In this document: positions 22,907 through 32,735 of the stretch, in pieces | Layout: each line of letters starts with the position of its first letter | Numbering within the stretch: position 1 is the stretch's first letter | The notes under the pieces: generated by a model | Seen by the model: only the letters and a program-made list of their open reading frames with translations | Database searches by the model: none | Told to the model about the DNA's origin: nothing | Assembly (NCBI GenBank): GCA_030411725.1 | Contig: MU839837.1 | Location: 682,001 to 746,000, forward strand | From: Echria macrotheca | Lineage: Eukaryota; Ascomycota; Sordariomycetes; Sordariales; Schizotheciaceae | Length of the DNA: 64,000 nucleotides | Direction of reading: 5' to 3' | Made by a program: the position numbers and the translations under genes

Positions 22907-23962
22907 ATGTCTCTCGAACAACGCATCGCCTCCGCGGCCGCCCAGAACAAGGCCCTCCTCCAAACCCTCTCGGAAACCGACCATGGCGGCCCCGCGCTCA
23001 CCCAGCAACAGCATCTGATCGCCGACCTGCGCATGTCGCTGGCCGACTCCGACCGGCGCGTCGACTACATGGCCAAGCGCCGCCTCAAGGAATTCCACGA
23101 CCATGAAAAGTACCGCGACTCGGTCCTGCGGCGCTTCGCATACAAAGCAACAGGGCGGGGCGGCCGCTTCGCCGAGCGCGCCGCCAAGGAGGAGAAGGAA
23201 TACTTCGCCGCGTTGCAGGTCGAGCAGCAGGACCAGGCTATGAACCGTGAGATCCGCGCCAAGCTCGCCGACGCGTGCCGGGTCGCCGACGAGCTCAAGG
23301 ACCTTGCGGCCAAGCACGACGCCGCGCAGCAGGAGCTCGACAAGCTGTACGAGGGCATCTTCGGCGGCGAGACGCCCGGCATGCCCGAGGAGGACGAGAA
23401 GGAGCGGGTCGTCGCGGCCGCGCGCGCACAGTATCTCTCGGCGCGCGAGAAGGCCGAGGCCGAGGCCGTCGCCGTGAGGCTGCTCGGCGAGGCCCAACGA
23501 AAAATGCGCGGCGCGCTGGCGAGCATGGACGAGGCGCTGTCGGCCTCGCGATTCGACATGTTCTCGAGCGGCGCCTTCGCCGACGTCATGGAGCGCAACG
23601 CGCTGCACCGCGCGCAGAACGAGGTCATGGCCGCGCGCATGTCGGCCATGCAGGCGCAGCGTATGAGCCCGCTCGTGGGCGACATGCCGCACGTCGATAT
23701 CGAGCAGGGCCATCTCATGAGCGATGTGTTTTTCGACAACATCTTCACCGACATGGCATTCCACGAGAAGATCAAGGACTCGGAGGCGCGCGTTGCCCAG
23801 GCGGCGCGGTATCTGGATGGGATGGCGGCCGCGGCGAAGCAGAGACAGAATGAGATGGACGGGCTTATGCGGATGAAGGAGACGGATCTGCAGAAGGCGA
23901 GGGCTGCGCTGCAGAAGGAGAGGGAGAAGGCTTTTGAAAAGGTTTCTGCTTCCAGCGCTTGA
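22907..23962 (+). CDS. Predicted coiled-coil protein, unknown function
   Basis: Single-exon gene of 351 aa, starting MSLEQRIASAAAQNKALLQT, with an A-rich stretch right before the ATG. The open frame extends upstream to 22805, but that part lacks coding character and seems to be leader. Almost the whole protein is alpha-helical and charged: helix 1 (DSDRRVDYMAKRRLKEF), a central coiled coil (EEKEYFAALQVEQQDQAM, QELDKLYEGIFGGETPG), a Met-rich section (MERNALHRAQNEVMAARMSA) and a C-terminal coiled coil (KETDLQKARAALQKEREKAF). The same stretch is open on the opposite strand for 299 codons because of strong third-position GC; that is a shadow. I know no function. It converges with the SDR gene, 155 bp away. 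Confidence 0.85.
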   Translation: MSLEQRIASAAAQNKALLQTLSETDHGGPALTQQQHLIADLRMSLADSDRRVDYMAKRRLKEFHDHEKYRDSVLRRFAYKATGRGGRFAERAAKEEKEYFAALQVEQQDQAMNREIRAKLADACRVADELKDLAAKHDAAQQELDKLYEGIFGGETPGMPEEDEKERVVAAARAQYLSAREKAEAEAVAVRLLGEAQRKMRGALASMDEALSASRFDMFSSGAFADVMERNALHRAQNEVMAARMSAMQAQRMSPLVGDMPHVDIEQGHLMSDVFFDNIFTDMAFHEKIKDSEARVAQAARYLDGMAAAAKQRQNEMDGLMRMKETDLQKARAALQKEREKAFEKVSASSA

Positions 23963-24117
23963 TTGGCTCGGTATTTGATTCTGAATTTCGGTGTTAGGGG
24001 TGGTATGTCACGATAGATGATTTCCAGCGTTCTCAGGGACGAGAATGAGCATTGTCTTCTACTTTGCGTTATCTACGTGCAAACTCTCCAACTTGATCGG
24101 CGTGATGTAAGCTACTT

Positions 24118-25217
24118 TCACACAAGAATCGGCTTCAGCTTCTCGACCGTATCCAGCACCGTATCCTTCCACGGAATAAAGCCCTGTCCCGTCGCCTCCA
24201 CCGTCTTGCTCGTGTCAAACACAACCTTCTTCGCGAAGCTGTAATCCGGGCTATACCCCTCGCCCGGCGTGCCCTCTTGAATAATTCCCTTACGATCCGG
24301 GTACGCCTCCCGGAGGATATCAGCCACGGCCTGCGGCGGCGACAGGTGCGCCGACGCCAGGAATCGATGCCCGTCAGCTTTGTCGGGGTGCTCGACGCCG
24401 AACACGACGATGCGCGCAACATCGCGGATGTCGACGTGCGCGTTGTACGCGCCCGGGATGCCGGCCTCGGCGAGCGGCCTGCCGAGGTACACGTCCGGCA
24501 CGAGGCGGTTGGTAATATTAATACCGTCGTACGACGGCGGCACCACGAGCGGCGGGCCGGCTACAAAGCTCGGGTTTACGGCCGTCATCGTGAACGAAGG
24601 GTTGTGGGCGTCGCGGAACTGCCAGAAGGCTTTCTCGGCCGCCGCCTTGCTGCCGTTGTAGATGTGGCGGCTGGGCGTCTGTTTGCCTAGCCGCGCGATC
24701 ACCTCGGCCGACTGCTCGTTCCAGTCGGCGTCGGTGTAGGTGTAGTCCTCGGCGCGCTCGGGCGTGAGTACCGCTGCGACGGAGGACATGATCACGACGG
24801 ACTTGACGGCGGGTTCTGTCAGCGCGGATTCGAGCACGCGCTGGGTGCCGTGGATGGCGCCTTTGAGGACTGGCTCAGGGTCGGTGAAGTTGAGGGCTAC
24901 GGGCGCTGCTAGGTGGGCGACGGCTGTAACGCCTGGTTTTGTTTACTTGGCGTCAGCGACTTGTGGGGATTTGTTGGAGATTGAATAAGAGACTAACCCT
25001 TAATGGCCTCGTCGAATGCTCCGGCTGTGGTTATGTCGGGCACCGTCACGAATTCGAGGCGGTCGGCATACTCGGAGAGCGCATCGGCAATCTCCTTGGT
25101 CGAGTTGAGCGATCGCACTGTGCCGCGGACGGCATAGCCGGCTTGGAGGAGGGCTTCGACTGTGCGGGCGGCGATGTAGCCGTTGGCGCCTGTGACGAGG
25201 ACGAGTCCCTTGGTCAT
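24118..25217 (-). CDS. NAD(P)-dependent extended SDR (GRE2/dihydroflavonol reductase-like)
   Basis: Carbonyl reductase of the extended SDR family related to yeast Gre2 and ketoreductases. Exons 25217-24998 and 24932-24118 with intron 24933-24997 (donor GTTAGT), 344 aa. The Rossmann glycine motif is at residues 9-15 (TGANGYIA). The catalytic triad looks complete: Ser in VVIMSSV, Tyr165 and Lys169 in HIYNGSKAAAEK. The splice joins EAIKG to VTAVAHLAAP, the expected beta4 region. A TATA element (25326-25334) lies about 110 bp upstream. Aldehyde, methylglyoxal or polyketide-like ketone substrates are all possible. Confidence 0.92.
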
Positions 25218-25325
25218 GATGGGCGTGTAAGTGATGATGAGGATTGTTGGTGACTATTTCCGTGAAATGTTTTAACTTTCTCACTGGAGATGCCTCCCAA
25301 GTTGTCATCGGGCCCTCATGGAGGA

Positions 25326-25334
25326 TATATATAT
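25326..25334 (-). promoter_or_regulatory. TATA element of the SDR gene
   Basis: TATATATAT lies about 110 bp upstream of the SDR start codon on the minus strand, a usual fungal TATA distance. Confidence 0.5.
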
Positions 25335-25700
25335 TCTTCCTCTCCCCTCATCACGCAATACGTTATGCATCCTGATAGAGCGGAATTCCGTCAAACCGCT
25401 GGATGGTTTCGGAGATGATTACAAAGACCCAAGCGTCGTGTCCTCTTGGTATCGGCGATAATAGATGACAAAGGACGCTGGTGGTGCTGCTCAGGGTCTC
25501 CGCGGCGACCCTTGCCGGCCGAGTTGCTGCCGTAAATAGGCGATTACTGATCCTCTTGCGGCCAGTCCGAGCCCACCATTGGGCGGCCGAGACTCCGGCT
25601 TATTAACCACGGCGGCGCCCGTGTCCCACCGGGTTTCACGACATCATCTCGCATTTGCGAGCCTCGTTGGCCAGTACCTCAGCCACGGGTGTTGCCGGCG

Positions 25701-25739
25701 GATTCAGGATGCAGATTCGGATTCGGGATGCAGATTCAG
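25701..25739. repeat. Imperfect 19-bp tandem duplication
   Basis: GATTCAGGATGCAGATTCG is followed at once by a copy with one or two changes. It is outside genes. Confidence 0.6.
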
Positions 25740-26390
25740 GCTATGGAATGGGACCCTCGAATCCGTACGGACGCAAGTCGCACGAAATTGCATGATACTG
25801 CTGCATGTTCATATGCTTGTCGGTCTTGGAACTAGCAGAGCCAAGAGTTTCTTTTCCACAAGGTGTGGGACCCTGATTCCGGCTGGTCATAGTCTGCATC
25901 TTTCCTGTTGACTACCTGGATGAGGTCCTTAGTCACCGTCCTTTTGAAATTGCGGTTCCTCAACGGTTTGCGCTGATAACGAGAATAGTCCATGTCCAAG
26001 GGTCAAGGACACACCCCTGAGCATCTGTTAGCTGAAGTGACGCGGGATCGTCCCTGAATAACTGTATCGTAGGTAATAGTTCTCCTGCGAAAGCTGCTGC
26101 CCCAGCGGTCATAATAACGCATCTCAATTCGGCTGTCCGCCCTCTACCGTGGGTCCGAAGTTCTGATTCCGAACCATGTACTCATGCCGCAATGGCCTGT
26201 CTTGTCGTGGAATATTACCAAGTCAACATTCGGCATATCACAGACCCAAGAGCAAGCAAGCAATCTGCCACAGCCTGTCGGAAGCCTTTTGTGAACATGG
26301 CAGATGTGCTGTTCCTGGGCGCGTATACCCCCGTATTGGTAAGCTCAACTCGCGCCGGAGCAGGTCCGACGGAATCAAGAACGTGCCGCG

Positions 26391-27169
26391 TCACCCCGAC
26401 GGAGCCAAGGCGAGCAAGCCAACACCCGTGCTGCTCTTGATCTGTCCGACAAACCTGCGCACGACGTCGAGAGCTTTGTCCGAGAGCATGTCGTCATGGG
26501 GGTCCAGCTGGCCCAGGTCCATGGGTCCCTTGCGATCGCCGTCCAGTTCGTACAGATGACCGCTTCTCTGGGACTTGACGAAACAGACGTAATGAAAATC
26601 AACTTCGTCCTCGGGATTAGCGGGGACTTCTGAGTCGCCTTGCAGTGCGAATTCGTTGTAAATTGATTCGAGTTCCTCGTCGCCTTCCAGCACTGATGCA
26701 CGTTCTGTCGGTTTCAGAGACGCACAGGCATCCAACAGTCGGCGGAGATGGGAGTCGGCAGCTTTGCGTGAACGTCAGAGAGGAAAGAAATGCGGGCGAT
26801 TTCTAGAGAATAGTACCCACCGATAAAGTCCTGCACAACGCCGTTGCTTACGGCATGCAGGATGGCATATAGTCCACAGGCATTGTTGATCGTCTGCTTG
26901 TACCAAATGACGTTCTCCTCGTCCCCAGACCCGGTATACTCCACAACTCCTCTGTCCTTTTCTGCAAGCTGGGCATAGTAGTCAGCGGGTGTTGGAAAAA
27001 CGAGAATCAGGGCGAGCGTCGGCCGCGGGATCAGGGCGAGGAGTTCAGCATCGTCGAGGGAGAGAACGTCATGGAATTGCAGGGCTCCAGAGAGACCAAG
27101 TGCGTGGGCTAGTTCAGTGAAAAGAGCAGGGTTCGATTCGATAGGCGTAAAGTGCTTTTGGTACAGCAT
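26391..27169 (-). CDS. Ubiquitin C-terminal hydrolase, UCH (peptidase C12) family
   Basis: Cysteine protease that removes small adducts from the C-terminus of ubiquitin or ubiquitin-like proteins; resembles YUH1/UCH-L3. Exons 27169-26821 and 26761-26391, intron 26762-26820, 239 aa. Catalytic residues are visible: oxyanion Gln92 and Cys98 in KQTINNACGLYAILH, His173 in DFHYVCFV, Asp190 in LYELDGDRKGP. The start MLYQKHFTPIESNP matches the usual N-terminus just before the first helix. An ATG 38 codons further up (27283) is in frame, but the added residues do not look like the family. Length is typical for the minimal UCH form with no C-terminal extension. Confidence 0.92.
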
Positions 27170-27451
27170 TGTGTGTTGTCTGATTGTTCCAACAAAAGGG
27201 GTTGAGTCAGCTTCCGTCGCACAGTCTGGAAGCAAACTGCTCGCAGAGATACGCGAGTTGACCCCGGCGAAGGCTCCCCTCATCGGGCCGACAGAAGGGC
27301 AAGCTCCGCTTCCGCCAACCAGAGACAGACATCCTTGACCGAATCACAGGGCATTGGCTGGAAAGCGGGGTTGAAGACTCTTCCATATGCCAGCAGCTCT
27401 AACCTAACTCACGCTACGTTTTCTATCCGACTTATCGACAGAAAACTGCAT

Positions 27452-28805
27452 TTACAGCCGAGTCTTAGGTGCCTTCCCACCCCTTCCACCGAAACCCCAT
27501 CCGATCTGATTCGCAACGTGGATCTGCACGTCGAGTTCATCGGCCCAAGCCCACACCAGCCCCGGATTTTTCTGAAACGGACGCCCGGCCATGACTGCGT
27601 CGAGCGGCTCGTCATCGGCGTTTTTTCCGCCCTCAAGCAGCTCCTGGGCCAGCTTGCCAGTCGTGATGCTCCCCACCGTCGAGACTAGCATCTTGTCGCC
27701 AACCGCCTTCTTGATCTTCTTGGCAAACGGCGCCTGGTACCCCGGACCGCTTTTGATGACCTGCTTTGGATGGTTTCCACCGCTAGAAACGTCGATCAGG
27801 TCGACACCTCGCTCGGCAAGCAACTGGGCTAGCTTGGCGCTCTGGTCAACGGTCCAGCTTTCCTGGTCCTCGAGCCAATCGGTCGCGCTGATACGAAGGA
27901 ACAGGGGCATATCTTTGGGGATGGTGGCACGGACAAGCTCAACAATTTCGAGCGTCAAACGCACGCGGTTCTCGAAACTGCCGCCGTACTGATCTTTCCG
28001 CTGATTGCTAACCGGCGACACGAAGTTGTGCAGGAGATAGCCGTGAGCGTTGTGAATCTCGATGATATCGAACCCAGCTGTCACGGCGCGTCGGGTAGCA
28101 GCAACGAAGTCGCGCTTCAGCTCCTCGATTTGGTCCAAGGTCATCTCCTTCGGTTTTGGGAAATGCTCGTTATACGGGATTGCACTCGGCGCTATAACAT
28201 CATCTGGCCAGCCGCCAACTGCTTCTGAAGCCGTAGCCCCACTGGATAGCCAGGGAGCCACCGTGGAGGCCTTTCTGCCGGCGTGGGCAAGCTGGATGCC
28301 GATCTTTTGCCCCTGAGAATGAGCAAAGTCCACATGCTTCTTCAAGGCAGTGATATGCGCATCCAGCCAGATGCCAGAGTCCTCGGGGGTGATGCGTCCC
28401 CGTGCCTGGACCGCTGTAGCTTCCACAAAGGTCAAACCAGGCTGTTCGGTCAATTCCGTCAGCACGAATCTCGCCAGTAACAAATGTAGAAAAACTTACA
28501 CCTCTTTGGATTATGCCACCCAGATGGGTGACATGCCATGGCGCGTGGAATCCGTCAAGAGCGCTGTACTGGCACAAGGGACTCAGCAGGATGCGGTTCT
28601 GCAGCTGGACTCCTCGGATCTTCAAAGGCGTAAACAACTTCGGGATGGGCTTTCCATCTGGCTGGGGATCGACCGCTGTACCGGATGGAGGGCGTTGCGC
28701 TGGCGTGTAAAACGGGACGCCTTCAGCACCGTCGTTGTAGATGTCTTGCTCCTTATTACCGTCCTGGGCGGGACGAACCCCCTGGGTGCGGGTGAGCTGG
28801 AACAT
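27452..28805 (-). CDS. Old Yellow Enzyme-type NADH:flavin oxidoreductase (YqjM-like)
   Basis: FMN-dependent ene-reductase that reduces activated C=C bonds with NAD(P)H. Exons 28805-28500 and 28441-27452, intron 28442-28499 (GTAAGT..ACAG), 431 aa. The TIM barrel begins at about residue 55 (KLFTPLKIRGVQLQNRI). Marks of the YqjM-like class: LSPLCQYSA near the FMN, GIQLAHAGRKAS, and the HNAH pair in IIEIHNAHGYLLHNF that binds the substrate carbonyl. FMN phosphate motifs follow (VSTVGSITTG, VMAGRPFQKNP). The N-terminal 50 residues are a low-conservation extension with no signal peptide, so it is probably cytosolic. A TATA stretch (28882-28887) is about 80 bp upstream. Natural substrate unknown. 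Confidence 0.94.
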
Positions 28806-28881
28806 GGTCGTTGTGCTGTTGCCTCTTTTGGGGTTACTGGTGCACAGTTTCCGAGGTCGAATGAGCGTGCGCAGTTGACGA

Positions 28882-28887
28882 TATATA
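28882..28887 (-). promoter_or_regulatory. TATA element of the OYE gene
   Basis: TATATA read on the minus strand, about 80 bp upstream of the OYE start codon. Confidence 0.45.
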
Positions 28888-29380
28888 CACGACGGGTTTA
28901 AAACCGGAACAACTACACGCCTGGCTCTTATTAATGAATCATGAATCTGTCAATTGGCCCACTCCGCCGAGATAGGCGAACCGGCGTCATTCCTCCACCC
29001 CTCGCGGCGGAGCGGTGCAACTTGAATATTCATAACGTCCACGAGAATTACGTCATCCTTTGTGAGCGGGGGAGATCTTTATCCCGTCGATATCGGAACT
29101 TGCATTTGGTATTTGACCTTGGAGCCTTTCTTGGATCCAGGGGAAAGCGCTACGGCGGAGTCTAGAGTAAGTGCCGGAGATTCTTATTTTTGTAAGCGTG
29201 ATACATTTCTGTTTCGAGTCATGGAACTTGCCGAGCGCTCACGGTCTGGACTGTTTGGGCTCTCTGGATTTACAATCGAGCTCGCCCCTTTTTACCCGTT
29301 GCCTTATCGCGAACCCGCGAGGGGTCCTGCTTGGGGCAATATACATCAGACCCCGGCCTTTAGAACGTTTCCAAACTAGG

Positions 29381-29711
29381 GTTCCGAAATTTCAATTCAT
29401 GATGGATTTTTTCGAAATTTCAAATTTTTCATTTCCCAGCCAGTGAAATGGAAATTTCACGCACCTCACTAGCAGTGCCAGGGTTCTCTATAGATTACGT
29501 CATTTTTCAATCGGGATTCCAGAATTTAGGGTTAGGAGTGGTCAGGGTTAGGGTCTCCTGACAGGACCCCGGACAAAATTCCCCTATTATCAAGGCCAAA
29601 TCAGGAAAAAATGGTGGGGCGCATTTCACCGGGATTTCAGCCCCAGAAATTTCATTTTCAATTTCACCAAAATGCGTGAAAAGTGAAATTTCACTTTTTC
29701 AATTTCGGAAC
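29381..29711. mobile_element. MITE-like element with 11-bp terminal inverted repeats
   Basis: GTTCCGAAATT at 29381-29391 is matched by its exact reverse complement AATTTCGGAAC at 29701-29711, enclosing 331 bp that is far more A+T-rich than the neighbourhood. Inside are five copies of GAAATTTCA (near 29386, 29414, 29450, 29645, 29684), itself almost palindromic. The middle holds telomere-like TTAGGG units. There is no coding capacity and I see no clear target-site duplication. It could be a non-autonomous DNA transposon or a structured regulatory segment. Confidence 0.45.
29526..29553 (+). repeat. Short interstitial telomere-like TTAGGG units
   Basis: TTAGGGTTAGG (29526-29536) and AGGGTTAGGG (29544-29553) sit in the centre of the MITE-like element. 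TTAGGG is the telomere unit of most filamentous ascomycetes. Confidence 0.6.
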
Positions 29712-29930
29712 ACTTCCAGTCTGGCCGAAATAGGTCATATTCCATTAACCACGTTCGGAATGTCGTGAGGACTCTTTTTTGGGCTCTGGCTCCGCATCTG
29801 GTCCAGATGGGAAAACGCGGAGGAAAGTCTGGAAAAAAAGTCTAACATTAAAGAAAACAAACCGCAGTGATGATCCGATGGATTGGAATGCATTTCTTAC
29901 TCTCAAGGTACGGAATACGTCGGGCTCATC

Positions 29931-30635
29931 ATGGGCTCTGCAATATTTGCCCGGTTTGTTGCGCTGCTGCTTGTCCTCGCCAGTACCCCACGCGCAGTGG
30001 CATCTCCACTCTCTCGAATCTTCGGTCGTGATGCGAACCCCGCCGTCCTGACACCCACCGAAATCACCATCAACTCGGCCGCCAACTCGGGCAGCGGCTG
30101 TCCTCGCCGGACTGTATCGGTCGAGATAAGCACCGACCGCACGGCCGTGACGCTCGGCTTCGACGAGTTCCAGACGTATATCGGGAAGCGATTCGCAGCG
30201 TCGGACCGCGACAAGAACTGCCAGATCCGCCTGAACCTGTTGTACCCCGGCGGCTACACGTTCGCCGTTCTCGAAGCTACGTACCACGGCTACGCGCAGC
30301 TCGACGCTGCTGTCAACGGATCCTTCAGCACAAGCTACTCTTTTCCCGGGCAGAAGGCGGCGGACAACGCAAAATCAGAGAGCGACGAAAGCACCACGCA
30401 AGCTACCATCAAGGGTGGGGGCCAATTTGCCACTGGCGCGGTGTACACCGAGACGAACCAGGTGTCCGTGTCCGCGAGGGTGCGCGCGCCGTGTGGGAGG
30501 AATGCAACGATGCTCATAAGGACGAGGGTCAACCTTACTGCGAGTGATCCAGATGCCGAGGGGACGCTGACAGGAGATGATGCTACTTTTGCGTTCACGC
30601 AGCAGATGCACATCGCTTGGGAAACGTGTACGTGA
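29931..30635 (+). CDS. Secreted DUF4360-like protein
   Basis: Single exon, 234 aa, with a strong signal peptide (MGSAIFARFVALLLVLAS). The mature part fits the fungal DUF4360 pattern: an early Cys (GSGCPRRTVSVEIS), the FDEFQTYIG segment, KNCQIRLNLLYPGGYTFAV, a beta-rich core and late Cys residues (APCGRN, WETCT). Four cysteines could form two disulfides. Function of the family is unknown; it is extracellular. The upstream in-frame 16 codons are not used because the signal peptide would be displaced. Confidence 0.85.
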   Translation: MGSAIFARFVALLLVLASTPRAVASPLSRIFGRDANPAVLTPTEITINSAANSGSGCPRRTVSVEISTDRTAVTLGFDEFQTYIGKRFAASDRDKNCQIRLNLLYPGGYTFAVLEATYHGYAQLDAAVNGSFSTSYSFPGQKAADNAKSESDESTTQATIKGGGQFATGAVYTETNQVSVSARVRAPCGRNATMLIRTRVNLTASDPDAEGTLTGDDATFAFTQQMHIAWETCT

Positions 30636-31570
30636 TCCCGCACCTCGTTAGTGTGTCAATCGACACGGAGGCGTTGCGTTCTCCGGGATCCCATACCCTC
30701 TAGTCTCTGGGCAGCTTTGAAGAGAGTCTTGAGCGAGTAATAACTACCATCTTGCACAAAAAACTTATAATAGGGCCCGAGACGAACCGAGAACCCCTTG
30801 TTTATGGTAGATAAGAATCGAGCTTCGCCTGGGAAAAAATCCGGTAGTAGGGGATTTCCAGCAATGGCCGTTTCATTCCTTCGCGCAGCCAAATCCCAAA
30901 TGATGCAGGGTGATAACGCCGGGAGAAAAGCCCATCTCGTGACGTAGTGCCGAGATCGCCGGATCTCGGCAATCATCTGGTGGATGGACATCAAACGGGA
31001 ACGGTGTCGCATGTGTTGCCGCCATTGATGTAACCCCGCCGAGCTTGTTTGACCCGCGCTGCCGTCCGGAGAGAGGCTTGGCATCAACAACCCTGCTTGG
31101 CATCCGGATGCTTCCAGGGGTGCATTTGACAAGCGACGATATGCCTGCGACCGTCTCATTCCTTAGCCTCCAAGCAGTCGAGAGATCAGCATAGAGCTAG
31201 ATCGTAACCATCCGCATCCCAGGGTGCCAGGAGGCATCAGCCGCCAATACTTGTCTCGTCCCATCTCGTCCCCTGGGACCCCATACCCATCAAGGTCTGA
31301 TCAACATGCTACGCGAGATCCAGATCTATTGCTGGTGTCCCCACGTCGTTCCCGGTGCGTACATCGGGCGGTTCGCGAGGTGGGGGCAGAAAGGTCGAGG
31401 CTTATAAGCCAGAGCTACCATGAGAGTTTCCCAACCTGGATTTCTCTCTTCAGCAGCCAACCGTGAGCAAATTCCATTCTTTCAGAGTTGATCTCTTGAC
31501 ACAAGTTCTGTGAACTTTGCATTCTTTACTACACCGCAAGCCGGTCTTTACCACATCACTCATCTTCATA
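30636..31570. other. Intergenic, no gene supported
   Basis: A 167-codon open frame on the minus strand (30656-31159) has no recognised domain and mixed composition; I do not call it. A TTATAA element at 31402 belongs to the small secreted gene. Confidence 0.45.
31402..31407 (+). promoter_or_regulatory. TATA-like element of the small secreted protein gene
   Basis: TTATAA about 165 bp before the start codon at 31571, followed by a CT/CA-rich leader. Confidence 0.45.
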
Positions 31571-31942
31571 ATGTACGCCAAGACGCTCCTCCTTGCTCTC
31601 TTTGCGGCCGCGACCGCCTCGGCCGCTGTCATCGACACCCGCCAGGCCCAGAAAGCCGACTTTGGCCTCTGCAACCCTTCCATCTCGTTCGAGGAGGGCC
31701 GCCCCGGTCGCAAGGCCGATGAGGGAACCTTCCTTCCCGTCGATCCTCTCGTTGCCAAGGGCCAACAAGATGCCTTGAACCCCAACATCATCACCAACCG
31801 CGTCTGCGACCAGCTCACCAACGTCTGCAACGCCAACGACGCCGCCAAGGCTGCCTGTCTCTCCGCAAAAGCTGTTGTCGCTGGTCTCGGGACCAAGGAC
31901 GCCTCGACGGCGGACGCCTTTAACAAGGCTCTCGGGTTTTAG
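31571..31942 (+). CDS. Small secreted protein, unknown function
   Basis: Intronless 123-aa gene with a textbook signal peptide (MYAKTLLLALFAAATASAAV). The mature protein of about 100 aa has four cysteines (FGLCNPS, NRVCDQL, TNVCNAN, KAACLS), enough for two disulfides, and is rich in Ala, Asp and Asn. Strong codon bias (C/G-ending codons), a TATA element and a CT-rich leader suggest high expression. I do not recognise a family; it fits the broad class of small secreted proteins or effector candidates. Confidence 0.85.
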   Translation: MYAKTLLLALFAAATASAAVIDTRQAQKADFGLCNPSISFEEGRPGRKADEGTFLPVDPLVAKGQQDALNPNIITNRVCDQLTNVCNANDAAKAACLSAKAVVAGLGTKDASTADAFNKALGF

Positions 31943-32735
31943 AGTCTCACGGTCAATGTAATGCAACAAGCTCAATAGAAGACGACTCTGGTATTGATTG
32001 GGATGGCGTCCGTAACCTTATACGGGGGATACCTCCAAGATACCCAGCTAGTCAACGGACGGATTGATAGGTCACTTGCAATTATCAAGGGATGCGAGGG
32101 CAATCTCGAGGGCACTCTGTCACTACTACAACGCCACAGTTTCTCAATAGCTCCTTCGCACGGAATAGCTTGCATAATTCAACATACCCCCCACGAGAAT
32201 TCGTTTTCCTTGCGTGATTCCCGTCTCTCTTTCCAACTGCAATTACTCGCGTGATTCATTGTCCAAAGCTAGAAGTCGGGTCACAACCTCGCGGCTTCCG
32301 TCTCTCTCTGCAGGGCAGATGGCATGATTTGCTTGTGTCTCTGGCAAACGGAGCAGGAGCATCACTAATGATCAGGGTAAGAGCTCCACAATCTCCTCGG
32401 GCTTGACGACGGCGCTGATCTTCCCGTTCGTTGAGACTCGTTGGAGAAGGCACGAGAATGCATCCAGTCATAGGCCTCGAGAACCTTGCAGGGCAATGGT
32501 CAGCGCCTTCCCTCTACATTTTCAAGACTGAAGTTCTGGAAGGACTCGTCATGAATGTCCCTCCTTAAGAACTCAAACCTTCAACGCCTCCAAATTTTGT
32601 TGCTGTCGCTCCCGGTGAACTGCAGTCTTGGACGTCCCTGTTTTCGTCTCTGTCTATTCGTCCTGATTTTCTCTGTTCTTTTGCTCGAAACTTTACACGC
32701 CTTTCGACCTAATCTCTTGCACAAATCCAATCGAA
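31943..32735. other. Intergenic before SurE-like gene
   Basis: No gene supported. Pyrimidine-rich just before 32736. Confidence 0.45.

Larger units (their letters stand above)
25218..26390. other. Intergenic, SDR promoter and UCH 3' flank
   Basis: No gene supported. Contains the SDR TATA element and a short 19-bp direct duplication at about 25701-25739. Confidence 0.45.
28806..29930. other. Intergenic with MITE-like element
   Basis: This separates the divergent OYE and DUF4360-like genes. It contains the 331-bp inverted-repeat element (29381-29711). Nothing else is supported. Confidence 0.5.

Noticed and set aside
22865..23764. 299-codon antisense frame opposite the coiled-coil gene
   Set aside because: Leu/Arg/His/Gly-rich product mirrors the Ala/Glu-rich sense protein; a composition shadow.
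30656..31159. 167-codon frame on - between secreted-protein genes
   Set aside because: Part of it looks protein-like, but there is no domain, start context or neighbour support.
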